Shown here: positions 21,661-23,352 of the stretch, piece after piece | Position numbering within the stretch: position 1 is the stretch's first letter | Layout of the letters: the number at the start of each line of letters is the position of its first letter | Source: Gammaproteobacteria bacterium | GTDB lineage: Bacteria; Pseudomonadota; Gammaproteobacteria; UBA5335; SLRW01 | Length of the DNA: 23,352 nt | Reading direction: 5' to 3' | NCBI GenBank assembly: GCA_007130745.1 | Contig: SLRW01000110.1 | Span: 1-23,352 of the forward strand | Position numbers and translations under genes: made by a program | Notes under the pieces: generated by a model | Database searches by the model: none | The model's input: only the letters and a program-made list of their open reading frames with translations | Told to the model about the DNA's origin: nothing

Positions 21661-23352
21661 ATCCGCCCCGGGGTTTGCCGTGATGGCCGGAAATTACGGA
21701 CGGCTTGCTGCAGAGCAGGCAGTTGGCTTTGTGCGTCACTACTTTCGCCGTAGCGCAGTTCCACGTACAGGGCAGTGATGTGTCGGACTGCCGGACCCAG
21801 GTCCGGGCGCTCGCCGGTTACCCGTTCGGCGAAGTCTACTGGACCTTCGTGGGGTTTTCGGGCCAGGCCGATACGTTCCAGGCGCCGGCAGAATAGCCGG
21901 TAGTGGCGCGAGGGCGCATCCGGTGACAGCGTTCGGGCCTGCCAGGCAATCCAGGCGTAGTGCAGGGCCAGCAGGATGACCATCAATACACCCATTGTTG
22001 TCGCCATGCTGCGCCAGTCGGCATCAGGCAGCCCCAGTCTTTCCAGTACCTCGACCTGACGCTCCGGGCCGTAGGCAAGTACCCAGGCATCCCACATGGC
22101 GTTGATAGCGTCCCGGCCCAGTTCGAGCTGGATGATTAGCCGACGCAGGTTCATTAACCCCTCGCCGGTAACCTCGTCACCGCGGTCCAGTGCGGTGTTA
22201 AGGCCCTGTTCGATGCGCTCGGGAGCCACGGCGGCAGTGGGATCGTAGCGGACCCATCCGCGCTCTCCCAGCCAGACCTCGGTCCAGGCATGGGCATTGG
22301 ACTGGCGTACAATATGGTAGTTGCCAATGGGGTTGTGCTCGGTGCCCAGATAGCCGGTGACAATACGGGCGGGGATGCCGGCAGCGCGCATCAGAAAAGC
22401 GAAGGCGCTGGCGTAGTGTTCACAAAAGCCCTCGCGCGTTTCAAACAGAAAGTCGTCTACCGGTTCATCTCCCAGAGTTCCGGCCTCCAGGGTGTAGTAA
22501 TAGGGTTCTTCATTGAACATGCGCATGGCCGCGGCAATGATTTCATCCGGGTCGTCGTATCGGGCCGCCCATTCAAGCGCAAGCGCCCGGGCCTGATTAT
22601 TGCCCGACTCCGGTAGCCCCAGCGCCTGCTCGCGAAGCGCATCCGGCAGGCCGGTTTGCAGGTGATAGGCCGGATAAGACGTGGCATTGTAACGTTCCCG
22701 TTCCTCTACCGGCTCAGTGGCCAGGGCCTGCCCGTCCAGGTAGCGAACATTGCGACGTTCAATCTCCCCCGGCATATCCAGGCTCATCAACCAGGGCCGG
22801 TTACTGGGTTCCAGGGTGACCCGGTAACTGACAGCCGGCCCCAGCGGCTGCAGTCCTTCTGGCTGGCGGCTGATGCTTTCCTCACGCAAATCTTCATCAC
22901 CATAGCCCCAGGTCTGGCCGTCGAATTCCCTGAACACCGGCCCTCGCCAGTACATCTGCTGTTGATCCGGCGGGCTATCCTCAAATGCGACCCTGAAAGC
23001 CACTTCAGTGGACTGACTGATGCCGCTGATGCTGCCTGGTGACATGCTGTCGCTGAGTCCCGTGGCAGCGGTTTGATCCGGGCCGGGGACGCCCCACAGG
23101 GGACCTGGAAGGCGCGGGAACAGCAGGAACAGCACCAGCATCAGGGGCAGTGCTTGCAGCATCAATACTGAAGTGGTGCGCAGACGGTAGCGCCAGGGCA
23201 GGGGTTTACCCTCGCGGGCGACATCGAGCAGCACCATGGTCAGCCATACGGTGGCAGGCGTCAGCCATAGCACCATGGGCAGTTCCTGGCTGTGGAGGAA
23301 GTTGGTTACCACCAGGAAATAGCCCAGAAAGACCAGCAGCAAGGCGTCGCGC
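21648..23352 (-). CDS. tgpA: TgpA-like transglutaminase membrane protein (partial)
   Basis: Partial at its N-terminus: the frame runs off the window (the codons for Arg-Asp-Ala precede 23342) and about 567 residues are visible. The visible part starts in the DUF3488 membrane region, with transmembrane helices LLVFLGYFLVVTNFL, LPMVLWLTPATVWLTMVLL and VLMLQALPLMLVLFLLF. A large periplasmic transglutaminase domain follows with Cys in REGFCEHYASAF, His in NAHAWTEVWLG and Asp in YDPTAAV, so the Cys-His-Asp triad is complete. One more helix (MGVLMVILLALHYAWIAW) leads to a cytoplasmic DUF4129-like tail. TgpA is essential in Pseudomonas aeruginosa and usually sits after moxR and DUF58 genes (family knowledge); those would lie beyond the window. 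It overlaps the ogt end by 13 nt. Confidence 0.9.
   Translation of the reverse strand, partial: RDALLLVFLGYFLVVTNFLHSQELPMVLWLTPATVWLTMVLLDVAREGKPLPWRYRLRTTSVLMLQALPLMLVLFLLFPRLPGPLWGVPGPDQTAATGLSDSMSPGSISGISQSTEVAFRVAFEDSPPDQQQMYWRGPVFREFDGQTWGYGDEDLREESISRQPEGLQPLGPAVSYRVTLEPSNRPWLMSLDMPGEIERRNVRYLDGQALATEPVEERERYNATSYPAYHLQTGLPDALREQALGLPESGNNQARALALEWAARYDDPDEIIAAAMRMFNEEPYYYTLEAGTLGDEPVDDFLFETREGFCEHYASAFAFLMRAAGIPARIVTGYLGTEHNPIGNYHIVRQSNAHAWTEVWLGERGWVRYDPTAAVAPERIEQGLNTALDRGDEVTGEGLMNLRRLIIQLELGRDAINAMWDAWVLAYGPERQVEVLERLGLPDADWRSMATTMGVLMVILLALHYAWIAWQARTLSPDAPSRHYRLFCRRLERIGLARKPHEGPVDFAERVTGERPDLGPAVRHITALYVELRYGESSDAQSQLPALQQAVRNFRPSRQTPGRIQPA

Overview
The window is ordinary, gene-dense chromosomal DNA with high GC content (by eye about 60%), almost certainly from a gammaproteobacterium. 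The evidence is the xseB-ispA-dxs order, adjacent parE-parC, EF-P beta-lysylation by EpmA/EpmB, a FimX-like degenerate c-di-GMP protein, HtpX, and a TgpA-type transglutaminase. The gene content and short dispersed repeats fit a Chromatiales/Ectothiorhodospiraceae-like lineage, but genus cannot be fixed from this sequence. There is no rRNA, tRNA, CRISPR array, prophage or transposase gene.

Layout. (1) 20-1296, minus strand: queD then folE2, two pterin enzymes that act in sequence, with a good candidate promoter in front. (2) 1383-1468: a small imperfect inverted repeat (MITE-like) whose end overlaps the dxs stop codon. (3) 1466-4602, minus strand: xseB-ispA-dxs, linking a nuclease subunit with isoprenoid precursor synthesis. 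(4) 4797-8988, plus strand: parE-parC, topoisomerase IV. (5) 9098-9991: the membrane protease htpX, followed by a 28-bp perfect palindrome. (6) 10143-12401, minus strand: a FimX-like REC-PAS-GGDEF-EAL protein whose signature residues are all degenerate. (7) 12624-15336: epmB (minus) divergent from efp-epmA (plus), the elongation factor P lysylation module. (8) 15429-16565: a SAM methyltransferase and a DUF6164-type protein, convergent and overlapping by 69 bp. (9) 16648-20029: two adjacent SDR oxidoreductases, an unrecognised predicted outer-membrane beta-barrel protein and a Spy/CpxP-like periplasmic protein with a Gln/Met tail, closed by a strong terminator. (10) 20083-21046: a second copy of the repeat end, an NnrU-family membrane protein, then a 398-bp non-coding stretch with two nested inverted repeats. 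(11) 21154-23352: ogt, and a convergent TgpA-like transglutaminase cut by the window edge.

Functionally, most of the window is housekeeping: tRNA queuosine/folate precursors, isoprenoids, chromosome decatenation, polyproline translation, DNA repair and envelope quality control. No clearly new multi-gene system is visible. The least explained parts are the SDR-SDR-barrel-Spy block (16648-20029), the catalytically dead c-di-GMP protein, the overlapping methyltransferase/DUF6164 pair, the 28-bp palindrome, and the repeat elements.
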